Assembly: GCF_000145255.1 (NCBI RefSeq)
Contig: NC_014394.1
Location: 2,170,001-2,234,000, forward strand
Length of the DNA: 64,000 bases
Direction of reading: 5' to 3'
Origin: Gallionella capsiferriformans ES-2
Lineage (GTDB): Bacteria; Pseudomonadota; Gammaproteobacteria; Burkholderiales; Gallionellaceae
A program made the translations under genes and the position numbers. Of this stretch, positions 7,567-17,426 are shown one piece after another. How positions within the stretch are numbered: the stretch's first letter is position 1; each line of letters opens with the position of its first letter. The notes under the pieces were generated by a model. That model saw only the letters and a program-made list of their open reading frames with translations. It made no database searches and was not told the DNA's origin.

Positions 7567-8876
7567 GCACTTATCGTATCTGCCTGATAGAAGATGACCC
7601 TATCATGGGCGAGGCACTCTCCGACCGCTTCGAACTGGAAGATTATCACTGCGACTGGTTCAAAACCGGCGGCGCGGCAATACTGGCTTTGGGGCATACC
7701 AAATACGACATAGCGATCTGCGACATTCAGCTCCCCGACATTAACGGAGAAGACTTGTTCAAACAACTTAAGGCCAGCGAAGCCTGCCTGCCTCATTTTA
7801 TTTTCACCACAGGATATGGCACCATAGACCGTGCGGTGCGACTCCTTAAACTCGGCGCACAAGATTACCTGACCAAGCCGCTGGACATACACGCGCTACT
7901 CAATACAGTTCAGTCCTTGTGTTCGCGCAGTGTGTGCAGCGTCACGCGAGACACCATGCTGGGTGTCTCGGCAGCGATGAGGCATGTTGAAGCCTTACTG
8001 CCCCGGATCGCCAAAAACCCGACCTCGGTACTGATCACCGGCGAATCCGGTGTCGGCAAGGAGCGTTTAGCACGCGCACTGCGCAGTCAATACGATCCCG
8101 AACACAAAATGCCCTTCGTCACCGTCAACTGCGGGGCACTCACCGAAAGCTTGCTCGAAGCAGAGTTATTCGGCTACGCCAAAGGCGCATTTACCGGCGC
8201 GTTGCGCGAAAAACGCGGCCTGTTTGAGCTGGCCAACGGCGGCACACTGTTTCTCGACGAAATCGGCGAAATGTCTCCAGCGATGCAGGTCAAACTGCTA
8301 CGCGCGATTCAGGAGCGACAAATCGTCCGGGTGGGCGCAGAAACACCACTTCACGTCGATATCCGGCTGATTTGCGCCACCCATCAGGATCTGAAACAAA
8401 TGGTCGAAGCCGGCAAATTTCGCGAAGACCTGTACTATCGAATTCATGTGATTCATCTGCACATTCCGCCACTCAGAGAACGCAAGGAAGACATTTTATG
8501 GCTTACCGGCAATTTACTGGAAGACTGGAATACACAGAATTCCGACCTGCGCACGCTGAGCAAACCGGCTGAACAGTCCCTACTCAACTACCCCTGGCCC
8601 GGCAACATTCGTGAACTCAAACATTGCCTGGAACGCTCCTGCATTCTGTCGCAACAAACTGAACTGAGTGCCGAACTGTTGTTCGACGATGCGCCGGCGC
8701 CTCCTGAAGAGACCTATTCAACGCAAGAGTCCCTCAGCGAATATATACAGGCCTGCGAAAAAAAGTACATCAACAATTGCCTGCGCATCAACGACGGTCA
8801 TATTGCGGAAACCGCCGCATCCTTAGGCATCAGCCGGAAAAATTTGTGGGAAAAAATGAAAAAGCTGGGCATATAA
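7563..8876 (+). CDS. Sigma54-dependent response regulator (NtrC family)
   Basis: 437 residues in three domains: a receiver (acidic pair EDD near residue 10, phospho-acceptor Asp in AICDIQLPD near residue 54, Lys in TKPLD), an AAA+ ATPase with Walker A GESGVGKE, the sigma54-contacting GAFTGA loop and Walker B LFLDEIGE, and a C-terminal Fis-type helix-turn-helix ([20 protein letters not shown]). The start is TTG with GGGAG upstream, overlapping the kinase stop. It is the obvious candidate to bind the three palindromes upstream and activate the two sigma54 promoters, one of which drives the cytochrome operon. Confidence 0.92.
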   Translation: MSTYRICLIEDDPIMGEALSDRFELEDYHCDWFKTGGAAILALGHTKYDIAICDIQLPDINGEDLFKQLKASEACLPHFIFTTGYGTIDRAVRLLKLGAQDYLTKPLDIHALLNTVQSLCSRSVCSVTRDTMLGVSAAMRHVEALLPRIAKNPTSVLITGESGVGKERLARALRSQYDPEHKMPFVTVNCGALTESLLEAELFGYAKGAFTGALREKRGLFELANGGTLFLDEIGEMSPAMQVKLLRAIQERQIVRVGAETPLHVDIRLICATHQDLKQMVEAGKFREDLYYRIHVIHLHIPPLRERKEDILWLTGNLLEDWNTQNSDLRTLSKPAEQSLLNYPWPGNIRELKHCLERSCILSQQTELSAELLFDDAPAPPEETYSTQESLSEYIQACEKKYINNCLRINDGHIAETAASLGISRKNLWEKMKKLGI

Positions 8877-8984
8877 AACAGACCATACTGATTTTCCCTG
8901 CATCGCACACCGTGCTTATGAATTAAAATATCGCTTTGTAAATAATGCTACCGCAGCATACCGTGCGGGCGAATACTGAAAACT

Positions 8985-9824
8985 ATGAACCTCATCCTAC
9001 TGGCCGTACACGATATTCCATCCGAACACATTGCGCACCTCGCCCGCCTGAGTTCAGCTGCCCGTAGCGAAAAAATTGACGAACAAACCTGGCGCCTATG
9101 CGAAGCACAGCAACACGACTCCCTTGCTACATTTTGTTTTGAACACCAGATTGACTACGGCTTCGTCGCACCTGGCAAAACGCTTGCCGATTTCGGCCTA
9201 GTGGTGATGGATATGGATTCGACGCTGATTTCCATCGAATGCATCGACGAGATCGCTGATATGCAGGGGCTAAAACCACAAGTTGCCGCGATCACGGAAG
9301 AGGCGATGCGCGGCGAAATCGATTTTTCAGAAAGCCTGCGCCGGCGTGTCGCGCTGCTCGAAGGGCTCGACGAAATCGCCTTGCAACGCGTGTATGATGA
9401 GCGACTGAAATTAAATCCGGGTGCCGAAGTCATGATGGCGGCGTTGAAGGCAAACAATATCAGGACGCTTCTGGTATCAGGCGGTTTTCTGTTCTTTACC
9501 GAGCGCTTAAAACCGCGCTTAGGTCTGGATTGCACCCATGCCAATACGCTGGAAATACTCGACGGCAAGCTCACCGGCCGTGTACTGGGCGAGATACTCG
9601 ATGCGCAGGGCAAGGCGGAGTGGTTGGTCAAGCTACGCGACAGTTTAGGGCTAAACCCTGAACAGGTAATCGCAATGGGCGATGGCGCCAACGATCTGAA
9701 AATGATGGCGCAGGCAGGTGTGAGTATCGCCTACCATGCGAAACCCGTGGTTCGCGAAAAAGCGAGCTATGCTTTTAATTTCGTCGGTTTAGATGGCCTA
9801 GTCAGGCTGCTGAATCACAGTTAG
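8985..9824 (+). CDS. serB: Phosphoserine phosphatase SerB
   Basis: Last step of serine synthesis: hydrolysis of O-phospho-L-serine in the cytoplasm. The 279-residue HAD-family protein has motif I DMDSTL (nucleophile Asp), motif II in LLVSGGFLFF, a Lys in the linker, and motif III GDGANDLKMM. An N-terminal segment of about 70 residues is the degenerate regulatory part common to proteobacterial SerB. It stands alone on the plus strand after the regulator operon. Confidence 0.93.
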   Translation: MNLILLAVHDIPSEHIAHLARLSSAARSEKIDEQTWRLCEAQQHDSLATFCFEHQIDYGFVAPGKTLADFGLVVMDMDSTLISIECIDEIADMQGLKPQVAAITEEAMRGEIDFSESLRRRVALLEGLDEIALQRVYDERLKLNPGAEVMMAALKANNIRTLLVSGGFLFFTERLKPRLGLDCTHANTLEILDGKLTGRVLGEILDAQGKAEWLVKLRDSLGLNPEQVIAMGDGANDLKMMAQAGVSIAYHAKPVVREKASYAFNFVGLDGLVRLLNHS

Positions 9825-9852
9825 CCGCACCGATGCAACACAGGGGGCACGC

Positions 9853-10473
9853 ATGAACAACCGGATCAACCAGATCATCGAACAGATTGCAGCCCTCGAA
9901 GATGAGTTACAAACGCTCGCTCAAACGCAGGAAAATCGCTTGCGTTATCAGATTGCGGGGCGTCGCGTGGTGTTCGAACAGGCGATTCATGAGGCGCACC
10001 AGCGCGTCAAACAGGGCCTCTTCCGCTGGTTTCTCACGGTGCGTCCGCAAAACTATCTCACCATGCCCGTCATCTACGGCGCTGCCATCCCGCTGCTGCT
10101 GTTCGACTTATCCATCAGCCTATATCAGCTGCTGTGTTTTCCCGTCTATCGCATCAAACGGGTCAGGCGCGCCGACTATATCGTGTATGACCACCAGCAC
10201 TTAGCCTACCTTAATGCAATCGAGAAAGCCCATTGCCTGTACTGTTCTTACGGCGTCGGCATGCTGGCCTATGCCCAGGAAATCATCGCACGAACCGAGC
10301 AGTATTTCTGCCCGATCAAACACGCCCGCAAAGTCGCCGCAGCCCACGGGCGCTACGCACAGTTTCTAAATTACGGCGAAGCGGAAAACTTTCACGAAAA
10401 ACTGGAAGCATACCGCAGCGCGCTCGCCCGTGAAGCCGACGGCCAGCCCTCCATTCATTCTGAAAAGGAATAA
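9853..10473 (+). CDS. Uncharacterised membrane-associated protein with cysteine pair
   Basis: 206 residues, not recognised as a named family. The first 50 or so residues are charged and probably coiled-coil ([16 protein letters not shown]). A hydrophobic stretch at about residues 68-100 ([19 protein letters not shown]) predicts one or two membrane passes. A CLYC motif follows near residue 128, with a further Cys in [10 protein letters not shown] near residue 153, which could bind a metal or form disulfides. It sits 2 bases before nrdJ and 28 bases after serB. AGGGGG precedes the ATG. Confidence 0.72.
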   Translation: MNNRINQIIEQIAALEDELQTLAQTQENRLRYQIAGRRVVFEQAIHEAHQRVKQGLFRWFLTVRPQNYLTMPVIYGAAIPLLLFDLSISLYQLLCFPVYRIKRVRRADYIVYDHQHLAYLNAIEKAHCLYCSYGVGMLAYAQEIIARTEQYFCPIKHARKVAAAHGRYAQFLNYGEAENFHEKLEAYRSALAREADGQPSIHSEKE

Positions 10474-10475
10474 CC

Positions 10476-13304
10476 ATGACTCAAGAAATCAGCATCGAGG
10501 TGTTACTGGAAAAATATGCAGAACCGGGCGAACTCTCGGTGAGCGATGTCCGGCGACGCGTGGCGCGGGGACTTGCGCTGGCCGAAAAACCCGATCAGCG
10601 TGCGCACTGGGAAGAGGCTTTTTATCTGGCGCAGGAAAACGGCTTCGTGCCTGCCGGACGGATCAACTCGGCGGCGGGACTCGCCATACAGGCGACACTG
10701 ATCAACTGCTTCGTGCAACCGGTGGGCGATGCGATTTCCGGCATCACGGATGGCAAACCCGGCATCTACGATGCGCTGCAGCAAGCTGCCGAAACCATGC
10801 GACGCGGCGGCGGCGTTGGCTACGATTTTTCGACAATCCGCCCGGAAGGCGCGCTGGTCAAAGGCACTAATTCTCGCGCCAGCGGACCCATCTCCTATAT
10901 GCGCGTGTTCGATCGTTCCTGCGAGACCGTCGAATCAGCAGGTGCGCGACGCGGTGCTCAGATGGGCGTGTTGCGTTGCGACCATCCTGACATCGAAAAA
11001 TTCATCAGCGCCAAAGACAAGGGCGATCTGCGCAACTTCAACATTTCGGTGGGCGTCACCGATGCACTGATGCAGGCGGTCGAAGCCGATTCTGACTTCG
11101 AACTCGTGCACACAGCAGAGCCCGCTGCCGCACTCAGGGACGCCGGAGCGACTCAACGTGCGGACGGCCGATGGATATATCGCCGCGTGCGTGCCACCGA
11201 TCTTTGGCGTCAGATCATCGAGAGCACCTACGATCATGCCGAACCCGGCGTGCTGTTCATCGACCTGATGAACCGTGACAACAACCTGTCCTACTGCGAA
11301 GTGATCGAGGCGACCAACCCGTGTGCGGAACAGCCACTTCCCCCTTACGGCTGCTGCTGTCTGGGCTCGATCAATCTGACCCGCATGGTCAAAAATCCGT
11401 TCTCGACCCACGCCGGGTTCGACTATGAACCGTTCAAGCAATTGATTAAAGTCGCGGTGCGCATGCTGGACAACGTGCTGGACGTGACCGCCTGGCCGCT
11501 GCCCGAGCAGCAACTGGAGGCGCAGAACAAACGCCGCATCGGCCTAGGCTACACGGGGCTTGGCGATGCGCTGGTGATGCTGGGACTGCGCTATGACACG
11601 GAAGAGGCGCGCGCCTTTGCCGCCGACATCACGCGCATCATGCGCGACGAAGCCTATGCCGCCTCGATTGAACTGTCCAAAGAACGCGGCGCCTTCCCGC
11701 TGCTCGATGCGGAACACTATCTGGCCGCCCCCCGCTTCGCTTCGCGCCTGCCGGATGAGATGAAAAACCATATCCGCGAATACGGCATCCGCAACAGCCA
11801 TCTGCTGTCCATCGCGCCCACCGGCACGATTTCGCTGGCCTTCGCCGACAACGCCTCCAACGGCATCGAACCCGCCTTTTCCTGGTTCTACACGCGCAAA
11901 AAACGCATGATGGATGGCACCAGCAAGGATTATTCGGTCGAAGATCACGCCTGGCGTGTGTTTAAAAAACAGGGCGGCGATGTAAGCCATTTGCCGGAAG
12001 CATTCGTCTCCGCGCTGGAAATTCCCGCACTCGACCACATGAAAATGTGCGCCGCTGTTGCCCCCTACATCGACACGTCGATTAGCAAGACCGTCAATGT
12101 GCCAGCCGACTATCCCTTTGAAGACTTTAAAAATCTCTACACTGAAGCCTGGCGCGCGGGGCTTAAGGGACTGGCGACCTACCGGCCTAACAGCGTATTA
12201 GGCTCTGTGCTGTCGATCACGCCGGAACCCAAGAAAGGTGAAATCCCACAGGACTTCGTGTTCGATCAGGACAGACGCATTGAACTGGAAGCCGCGCCCA
12301 AACCTGCGCTCGCATCCTTGCGCTGGCCGGGTCGCCCTGCCCTGACCGCCGGCAGCGAAGGCTGGGTGTCCCAAGTCGTCAAACATCCGCTGGGCAGTTT
12401 TGTCGCGTTCGTCTCGCACACCGCCAACGACGGATGCAACCACCCGTTCGAAGTCTGGGTCAACGGCTCCGAACAGCCCCGGGGTCTTGGCGCACTGGCG
12501 AAATCACTGTCGATGGATATGCGTACCCGCGATCCGGTATGGGTGCGCATGAAACTGGAAATGCTGATGAAAACGGCGGGCGACGATGCATTCGACATGC
12601 CGATGCCGCCTGAGGGTGAAATAAAACGCATGCCGAGTCTCGTGGCCGCCTTCGCCTATTTGCTCAAATACCGCATCGAAACACTGGGTGCGCTGGAAGT
12701 GTGTGACGGCATGACCACGCCAATGATGGACGCGCTGTTCGCCAAAAAAGAACCTAAGACTGGCACTGACGGCACCATGAGCTGGACCGTGGATATTGCC
12801 AACGCAGGTTCAGGGGATGACTTCGTGCTGGGCCTCAAGGAACTGGTGCTGCCGGACGGACAACGCCGCCCCTATTCGATGTGGCTGTCGGGCGTCTACC
12901 CGCGCGCCCTCGACGGGCTGTGCAAACTGCTGAGTCTGGATATGCGCGTGATCGACCCTGCATGGATAGGCATGAAGCTGCGCAAACTACTCAATTTCGG
13001 AGAGCCCTTGGGAGATTTCATGGCACGCGTGCCGGGCGGCGCCAAGATGCAAAGCTATCCTTCGACCGTCTCCTATGTCGCCACACTGATCATTCACCGC
13101 TATGCCATGCTGGGCGTGCTGGACGAACACGGCTATCCGGTGCAGCAGATGGGCGTACTGGAAATACCCGAAGGACAGATCAAACCGACCGGGATCAAAC
13201 CGCTGACCGGCAAGCTGTGTCGGGAATGCGGTAACGCGACATTGATCAAAAAAGACGGCTGCGAGTTCTGCACCAGTTGCGGCGCAATCGGTGCATGCGG
13301 GTAA
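10476..13304 (+). CDS. nrdJ: Class II (adenosylcobalamin-dependent) ribonucleotide reductase
   Basis: Makes deoxyribonucleotides using a B12-generated thiyl radical and needs no oxygen. The 942-residue protein has the catalytic-core signatures NCFVQPV (first redox Cys), [21 protein letters not shown] region (radical Cys and substrate loop) and [15 protein letters not shown]. After the barrel (about residue 600) come two similar segments of some 110 residues, each with W-N/S-G, a SLDMR/SMDMR core and a 'YP/P-S-V-YL' tail: a duplicated TSCPD-type domain. It ends in a Cys-rich ribbon with CRECG and CTSCG. AAGGA lies 8 bases before the ATG. Confidence 0.93.
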   Translation: MTQEISIEVLLEKYAEPGELSVSDVRRRVARGLALAEKPDQRAHWEEAFYLAQENGFVPAGRINSAAGLAIQATLINCFVQPVGDAISGITDGKPGIYDALQQAAETMRRGGGVGYDFSTIRPEGALVKGTNSRASGPISYMRVFDRSCETVESAGARRGAQMGVLRCDHPDIEKFISAKDKGDLRNFNISVGVTDALMQAVEADSDFELVHTAEPAAALRDAGATQRADGRWIYRRVRATDLWRQIIESTYDHAEPGVLFIDLMNRDNNLSYCEVIEATNPCAEQPLPPYGCCCLGSINLTRMVKNPFSTHAGFDYEPFKQLIKVAVRMLDNVLDVTAWPLPEQQLEAQNKRRIGLGYTGLGDALVMLGLRYDTEEARAFAADITRIMRDEAYAASIELSKERGAFPLLDAEHYLAAPRFASRLPDEMKNHIREYGIRNSHLLSIAPTGTISLAFADNASNGIEPAFSWFYTRKKRMMDGTSKDYSVEDHAWRVFKKQGGDVSHLPEAFVSALEIPALDHMKMCAAVAPYIDTSISKTVNVPADYPFEDFKNLYTEAWRAGLKGLATYRPNSVLGSVLSITPEPKKGEIPQDFVFDQDRRIELEAAPKPALASLRWPGRPALTAGSEGWVSQVVKHPLGSFVAFVSHTANDGCNHPFEVWVNGSEQPRGLGALAKSLSMDMRTRDPVWVRMKLEMLMKTAGDDAFDMPMPPEGEIKRMPSLVAAFAYLLKYRIETLGALEVCDGMTTPMMDALFAKKEPKTGTDGTMSWTVDIANAGSGDDFVLGLKELVLPDGQRRPYSMWLSGVYPRALDGLCKLLSLDMRVIDPAWIGMKLRKLLNFGEPLGDFMARVPGGAKMQSYPSTVSYVATLIIHRYAMLGVLDEHGYPVQQMGVLEIPEGQIKPTGIKPLTGKLCRECGNATLIKKDGCEFCTSCGAIGACG

Positions 13305-13381
13305 TTCATGGCCCGCCTGTCGACGGTCTCATTGTGGGCTACCTCTTTCGAAATAGCGATAAATCAGCCGCAATGACAGGC

Positions 13382-14725
13382 TCAGGCGGCTAGCCCGACA
13401 GGCAAGTTGATCGTGATGCACAGCCCGCCACCGGGATGATTGCGGGCGTAAATTTCCCCCTGATGGGCGATAATTACCCGTTGCGCAATGGCCAGACCCA
13501 AGCCATGGCCATCTGAGGCTTTCGTTTGCGCGCTGCGGAAGAAGGGCTCGAATATAGCGTAGCTATCCGCTTCAGGAACACCGCCTCCTTGATCTGAAAC
13601 AGTGATGCATATCGTTTGATTGTGGTTTTTTTGCATCTTGATGGCGACTAAACCGCCAGACGGAGAGTGCTTCACGGCATTGCGCACGACATTCTCCACC
13701 GCACGGTGTAGCAGTTCTGCATTACCCCGAACAATAGCCCGACTGAGCGCTTCGATCTCTACACGGCAGCCGCTGGCGGCGGCCTCAAAGCGTGCATCCT
13801 CCGCCACGTCGGAGACAAGTTCGTTAAGATCGACCTGTTCGTTCAGTTTGCCCATCATGCCGGCTTCAAGTCGGGAAAGCGTCAGCAACTCGCTGACCAA
13901 CGTATCCATGCGCACGGCTTCCCGTTCAATGCGCATCATGGAATCCTCGATCCGTTCGGGCTGCTGTCGCGCCAGACCGATTGCCGCCTGAAGCCGCGCC
14001 AGCGGCGAACGCAGTTCGTGCGAAACATCGTGCAACACTCTGCGCTGACCATCCATCAATTGCTGTAGCCGCTGCACCATGCTGTCGAAATCCCGGCCAA
14101 GGTCGGACAGCTCGTCACGCCGACTCCCCATGACTGGAGCAAGACGCACGTCCAGAAGTCCATTTGAAACCGCTGCAAAAGCCGCGCGGAGTGTGCGTAT
14201 CGGCTTGGAGAAATACCAGGCCAGTAATGCCGCGAAAAACAGACTCACCACGCCACCCGCCAGCAAGGGCATGACAGGCGGCAACATCCCTCTATCATGC
14301 GGCGGCGGTTCCATCCGCCCATCTAAACGCGGGTAACTTGGGGGCTGCGCGAACAACAGATAGGTATGCCCGTCAGCTGCGGCAACTTTCTCCGCGCTGC
14401 CGAAATTGTCTTGCGAACCTCTAATCTGATTGGCCTGCACAAGCATCGTCTCCGAAACCGGGCGGCCCAAAATATCCCGGTTGTTTTCATCCACAGCAAA
14501 GACTGACGGGGCCGGTTCACGGCTTTGCTCCCGCAAGAGCCACCGCAACGCCTCGGGTCCGCCGTATCGCAATGTTGAAGCTGCGGCAGCTACAGCCGAC
14601 GACTGCGGCGCGCGAAACCGTTCCATCCCGGGAGATCGCAACCACATCGCGCCGCCCACGCCGATGACGCTAGTGACCTGCGCCAACCAGAAGAAAATAA
14701 AAAATTTCCAGAACAGTCGTCCCAC
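13382..14725 (-). CDS. cpxA: CpxA-type sensor histidine kinase
   Basis: 447 residues: N-terminal transmembrane helix (about 8-28), a periplasmic domain of about 130 residues, a second helix (about 155-175), HAMP, H-box VSHELRSPLARLQ and ATPase boxes NAVKHSP, DQGGGVP and GHGLGLAIA. It starts 3 bases after the response regulator stop. The Cpx assignment rests on the whole locus: a Spy/CpxP-like gene is divergent to the pair and three CpxR boxes are present. Confidence 0.85.
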   Translation of the reverse strand: MGRLFWKFFIFFWLAQVTSVIGVGGAMWLRSPGMERFRAPQSSAVAAAASTLRYGGPEALRWLLREQSREPAPSVFAVDENNRDILGRPVSETMLVQANQIRGSQDNFGSAEKVAAADGHTYLLFAQPPSYPRLDGRMEPPPHDRGMLPPVMPLLAGGVVSLFFAALLAWYFSKPIRTLRAAFAAVSNGLLDVRLAPVMGSRRDELSDLGRDFDSMVQRLQQLMDGQRRVLHDVSHELRSPLARLQAAIGLARQQPERIEDSMMRIEREAVRMDTLVSELLTLSRLEAGMMGKLNEQVDLNELVSDVAEDARFEAAASGCRVEIEALSRAIVRGNAELLHRAVENVVRNAVKHSPSGGLVAIKMQKNHNQTICITVSDQGGGVPEADSYAIFEPFFRSAQTKASDGHGLGLAIAQRVIIAHQGEIYARNHPGGGLCITINLPVGLAA

Positions 14726-14728
14726 GCG

Positions 14729-15451
14729 CTACTCCCTGATGAACTGGTAACCCTTATTGAACACGGCCAGTATGCGGGAGCGCCCATCCGGCAGCGGCTC
14801 CAGTTTGCGACGTATGCTGCTGAGGTGAACATCGATGCTGCGATCAAATCGAGCCAGCGGCCGCCCCAAAGCCTGCTCAGACAGTTCCGATTTGCTCACC
14901 ACTTGTCCGGCGTTTCGCGCCAGTACCTCTAGCAGGTTGAACTCGGTGCTGGTCAGTTCAAGCGGTTTGCCTGCCCATTCCGCGCGCCGCTGCTCGGGCC
15001 AGATGGACAACACGCCGGCAATGACCGTTGATGAGGATAAAGCCGATTCCGCACCGCTGCTGCGGCGCAGGATAGCGCGGATACGAGCCGTCAGTTCGCG
15101 CGGGGTGCAGGGCTTGGGCACATAGTCGTCCGCCCCCAGTTCGAGGCCGATGATGCGGTCAGCATCATCTCCCCGGGCGGTCAACATCAACACCGGCATC
15201 GCGCCTTGGGCGCGGATCTGAACAAGCACATCGATGCCGCTTTTTCCGGGCATCATCACGTCCAGCACGGCAATATCATGGTGCCCCTGCAGCGCCTCTG
15301 TGATGCCAGATTCTCCATCATGCACCGCCTTGACCTCGAAGCCTTCACGCTCCAGATAAACCCGGAGCATCCCGGCAAGCTCAACATCGTCGTCAACCAG
15401 CAAAACTTTCGTTTTCATCGTGTGCAAATTCATTAACAAGGTTCCGGTCAT
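14729..15451 (-). CDS. cpxR: OmpR-family response regulator, CpxR-like
   Basis: Receiver domain with acidic pair VDDDVELAGM, phospho-acceptor Asp in AVLDVMMPGKSG and Lys in YVPKPC, followed by a winged-helix DNA-binding domain (SKSELSEQALGRPLARFDRSIDVH region). 240 residues as given; two later in-frame ATGs (15433 and 15418) could be the true start, and the receiver domain itself begins at the last of these. Two exact TTTAC-N5-TTTAC boxes lie 45-90 bases upstream, so it probably regulates itself and the divergent Spy/CpxP gene. Confidence 0.87.
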   Translation of the reverse strand: MTGTLLMNLHTMKTKVLLVDDDVELAGMLRVYLEREGFEVKAVHDGESGITEALQGHHDIAVLDVMMPGKSGIDVLVQIRAQGAMPVLMLTARGDDADRIIGLELGADDYVPKPCTPRELTARIRAILRRSSGAESALSSSTVIAGVLSIWPEQRRAEWAGKPLELTSTEFNLLEVLARNAGQVVSKSELSEQALGRPLARFDRSIDVHLSSIRRKLEPLPDGRSRILAVFNKGYQFIRE

Positions 15452-15494
15452 TGTAATTAAGCGTACTCCCAGAGCACAGCCGCCTGTATCCGCA

Positions 15495-15509
15495 TTTACA
15501 CGTTTTTAC
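15495..15509. promoter_or_regulatory. CpxR box 1
   Basis: TTTAC-ACGTT-TTTAC, the reverse complement of the GTAAA-N5-GTAAA tandem repeat recognised by CpxR in enterobacteria. It lies between the regulator and the Spy/CpxP-like gene. Confidence 0.8.
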
Positions 15510-15526
15510 ACCTGACAGCCTGCATT

Positions 15527-15541
15527 TTTACATGAATTTAC
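15527..15541. promoter_or_regulatory. CpxR box 2
   Basis: TTTAC-ATGAA-TTTAC, an exact second copy starting 32 bases (about three helical turns) after box 1, so both sites face the same side of the helix. Confidence 0.8.
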
Positions 15542-15640
15542 GCGTGGTTAACGGCACTTTACAGCACCTCCCCTGAGAATGGCAGCCACTCGATGATGCA
15601 CCCTTGTAGAAATCGAGTTAACCAACTTTGGAGGATGTAT

Positions 15641-16195
15641 ATGAAAAAGCTCGCAAGAAAATTCCGCTACGCTTTGATAGCCGGCGCAATAGCGCTGGCA
15701 TTACCCGCACACGCCTCAGCGTGTGATTGTCAGGATCAACATGCCCGTTCAAAACAGCCCGGAGCAATCACCACGCATAATGAAATGAGATTACTCATGC
15801 CACAAGGGATGCCTCATTTTCCTCCGGGCGCAATGATGGCACAGCCTCCTTTTCCGCCCGATGGCAAACTCATCCCACCCTTTCTTCGCGACCTCGATTT
15901 GACCGAGGCGCAACAGGATAAAATATTTGAACTTTTGCACAACCAGGAACCAATCCTGCGCGAGCGGCATAAAGCCGTCCGCAAAGCGACTGAAGAATTC
16001 AACCGGTTAACGGCTTCGGATCATTACACGCCATCCGAGTTGCAAACGCTTGCCGACAAACTGGCCAGCGTATTCGCCGACACCCTCGTGCAGCATGCGG
16101 TAATGGAAGTAAAAATTCTGACGTTGCTAACAACCGAACAACGCAAGCAGGCGGATGAAATGCGCGCCAGATTCAGAGCGCCCCCTTATCCATAA
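15641..16195 (+). CDS. Spy/CpxP-family periplasmic protein
   Basis: A 184-residue secreted protein with signal peptide cleaved near AHA-SAC and two LTxxQ-type motifs (LTEAQQDK near residue 86 and LTTEQRKQ near residue 164) that define the Spy/CpxP fold. Family members are small periplasmic chaperones or feedback inhibitors of the Cpx sensor. The linker between signal peptide and domain is rich in Pro, Met and Phe. The start is the ATG at 15641, seven bases after GGAGG. It is divergent to the cpxRA-like pair with two CpxR boxes between them. Confidence 0.85.
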   Translation: MKKLARKFRYALIAGAIALALPAHASACDCQDQHARSKQPGAITTHNEMRLLMPQGMPHFPPGAMMAQPPFPPDGKLIPPFLRDLDLTEAQQDKIFELLHNQEPILRERHKAVRKATEEFNRLTASDHYTPSELQTLADKLASVFADTLVQHAVMEVKILTLLTTEQRKQADEMRARFRAPPYP

Positions 16196-16221
16196 CCCTA
16201 CGGATACTTACTTAACACGCT

Positions 16222-16236
16222 TTTACCTGCTTTTAC
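16222..16236. promoter_or_regulatory. CpxR box 3
   Basis: TTTAC-CTGCT-TTTAC, about 105 bases upstream of the EF-hand gene. It is a third exact match to the CpxR repeat within 750 bp and places that gene in the predicted Cpx regulon. Confidence 0.72.
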
Positions 16237-16342
16237 ACCAATGACACTACAACATGACTGCGTTATGACGATAATAAGCTCATTAAACCATTGCAAAAAT
16301 GATACTGTCACGACGAGTCGTTAAATATGAAAGGAATAAATC

Positions 16343-17272
16343 ATGAGCAGTATTAATAGTATCGGCGGGAGCGGATATTCGATGATGATGTCCGGCATGA
16401 AACGACCTGATCCTGCCCAAATGGCGGATAACCTGTTTTCCAGGCTCGACACCAAAAACAAGGGTTATCTGGAGAAGAGCGATCTGCAATCGGCATCAGG
16501 CCAGCGACCTGACTCAGGCAGCGGCCCGGCAAATGTAGACGAGATGTTCAAAAAACTGGACAGCGACGGTGACGGAAAACTCACCAAGAGCGAAATGACC
16601 AGCGGCATGAAAAATCTTGCCGATGCTCTCGACAGCCAGCTCAATCAAATGCGCATGAACGGCATGTCACAGGGAGGCAATGGCGACTCGACAACAACAT
16701 CGGGCATAAATCGACCAGATCCAGCCCAAATGGTGGACAAGCTGTTTTCCAAGCTCGATACGACGAACAAAGGCTATCTGGAAAAGAGCGACCTGCAATC
16801 GGCACTCAGCGCGTCATCCGGCTCTGGCAGCGGCCCGGCAAATGTAGACGAGATATTCAAAAGACTGGACAGCAACGGCGACGGAAAACTCACCAAGAGC
16901 GAAATGACCAGTGGCACGGCGCAGGAGGGCAAAGTGGACGGCACGCCTCCACCCGGCGGCATGCCTCCTCCGGGCGGTATGCCGCCGTCCGGCGCTGGTG
17001 GCGCGAACGCCGCGTCAGTAACAAGCAGCACAGACTCAAGCAGTTCCACGAAAGCATATGAACCCGCAGATGCAAATCAAGATGGAAAAGTCAGTGAGCA
17101 GGAAAGAATGGCCTTTGCACTGGCAAAGCAGGATGCTGCATCACCCTCCAGTACATCGCCAACTTCTCAGGACAGCGATGCGAGGGTCATGAAGCAGATC
17201 ATGGATCTCATGCATGCATACACCAGTTTTAACAGCAATTCCAACAGCTCCGGATTGTCGGTTACCGCCTAG
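16343..17272 (+). CDS. Multi-EF-hand calcium-binding protein
   Basis: 309 residues with five EF-hand-like loops: DTKNKGYLEKSD (near residue 36), DSDGDGKLTKSE, DTTNKGYLEKSD, DSNGDGKLTKSE and DANQDGKVSEQE. The first two loops and their surroundings (RPDPAQM start) are repeated as the next two, an internal duplication of about 110 residues. A Gly/Pro-rich linker (PPPGGMPPPGGMPP) separates the fifth. There is no obvious signal peptide. The odd-numbered loops of the pairs lack some calcium-ligand positions, the even ones look complete. A CpxR box lies upstream and a Ca2+-type ATPase gene follows convergently. Confidence 0.84.
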   Translation: MSSINSIGGSGYSMMMSGMKRPDPAQMADNLFSRLDTKNKGYLEKSDLQSASGQRPDSGSGPANVDEMFKKLDSDGDGKLTKSEMTSGMKNLADALDSQLNQMRMNGMSQGGNGDSTTTSGINRPDPAQMVDKLFSKLDTTNKGYLEKSDLQSALSASSGSGSGPANVDEIFKRLDSNGDGKLTKSEMTSGTAQEGKVDGTPPPGGMPPPGGMPPSGAGGANAASVTSSTDSSSSTKAYEPADANQDGKVSEQERMAFALAKQDAASPSSTSPTSQDSDARVMKQIMDLMHAYTSFNSNSNSSGLSVTA

Positions 17273-17294
17273 TATTTTCGTCACACATCTGGAC

Positions 17295-17328
17295 GTTGAA
17301 AGGATGGCCGTCGCGTCACCCTTTCAAC
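17295..17328. terminator. Hairpin between convergent EF-hand and P-type ATPase genes
   Basis: GTTGAAAGG-N16-CCTTTCAAC, a 9-bp stem with a large loop followed by TTTAG. Weak as an intrinsic terminator but placed where one is expected. Confidence 0.4.
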
Positions 17329-17426
17329 TTTAGCACTCCCGTTTAATCCTATTCCCGCCAGTGATTATTTGCACTGGGATGCAGCTAAAATTCCAGCTGA
17401 AAATGGCAAGGACCGTGGCGGCAGCA

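Noticed and set aside
9155..9691. 178-residue frame antisense to serB
   Set aside because: Ser/Arg-rich shadow of a clear SerB coding frame.
10430..10870. Plus-strand frame overlapping the start of nrdJ
   Set aside because: Runs out of frame with nrdJ, Arg/Cys-rich, no support beyond openness.
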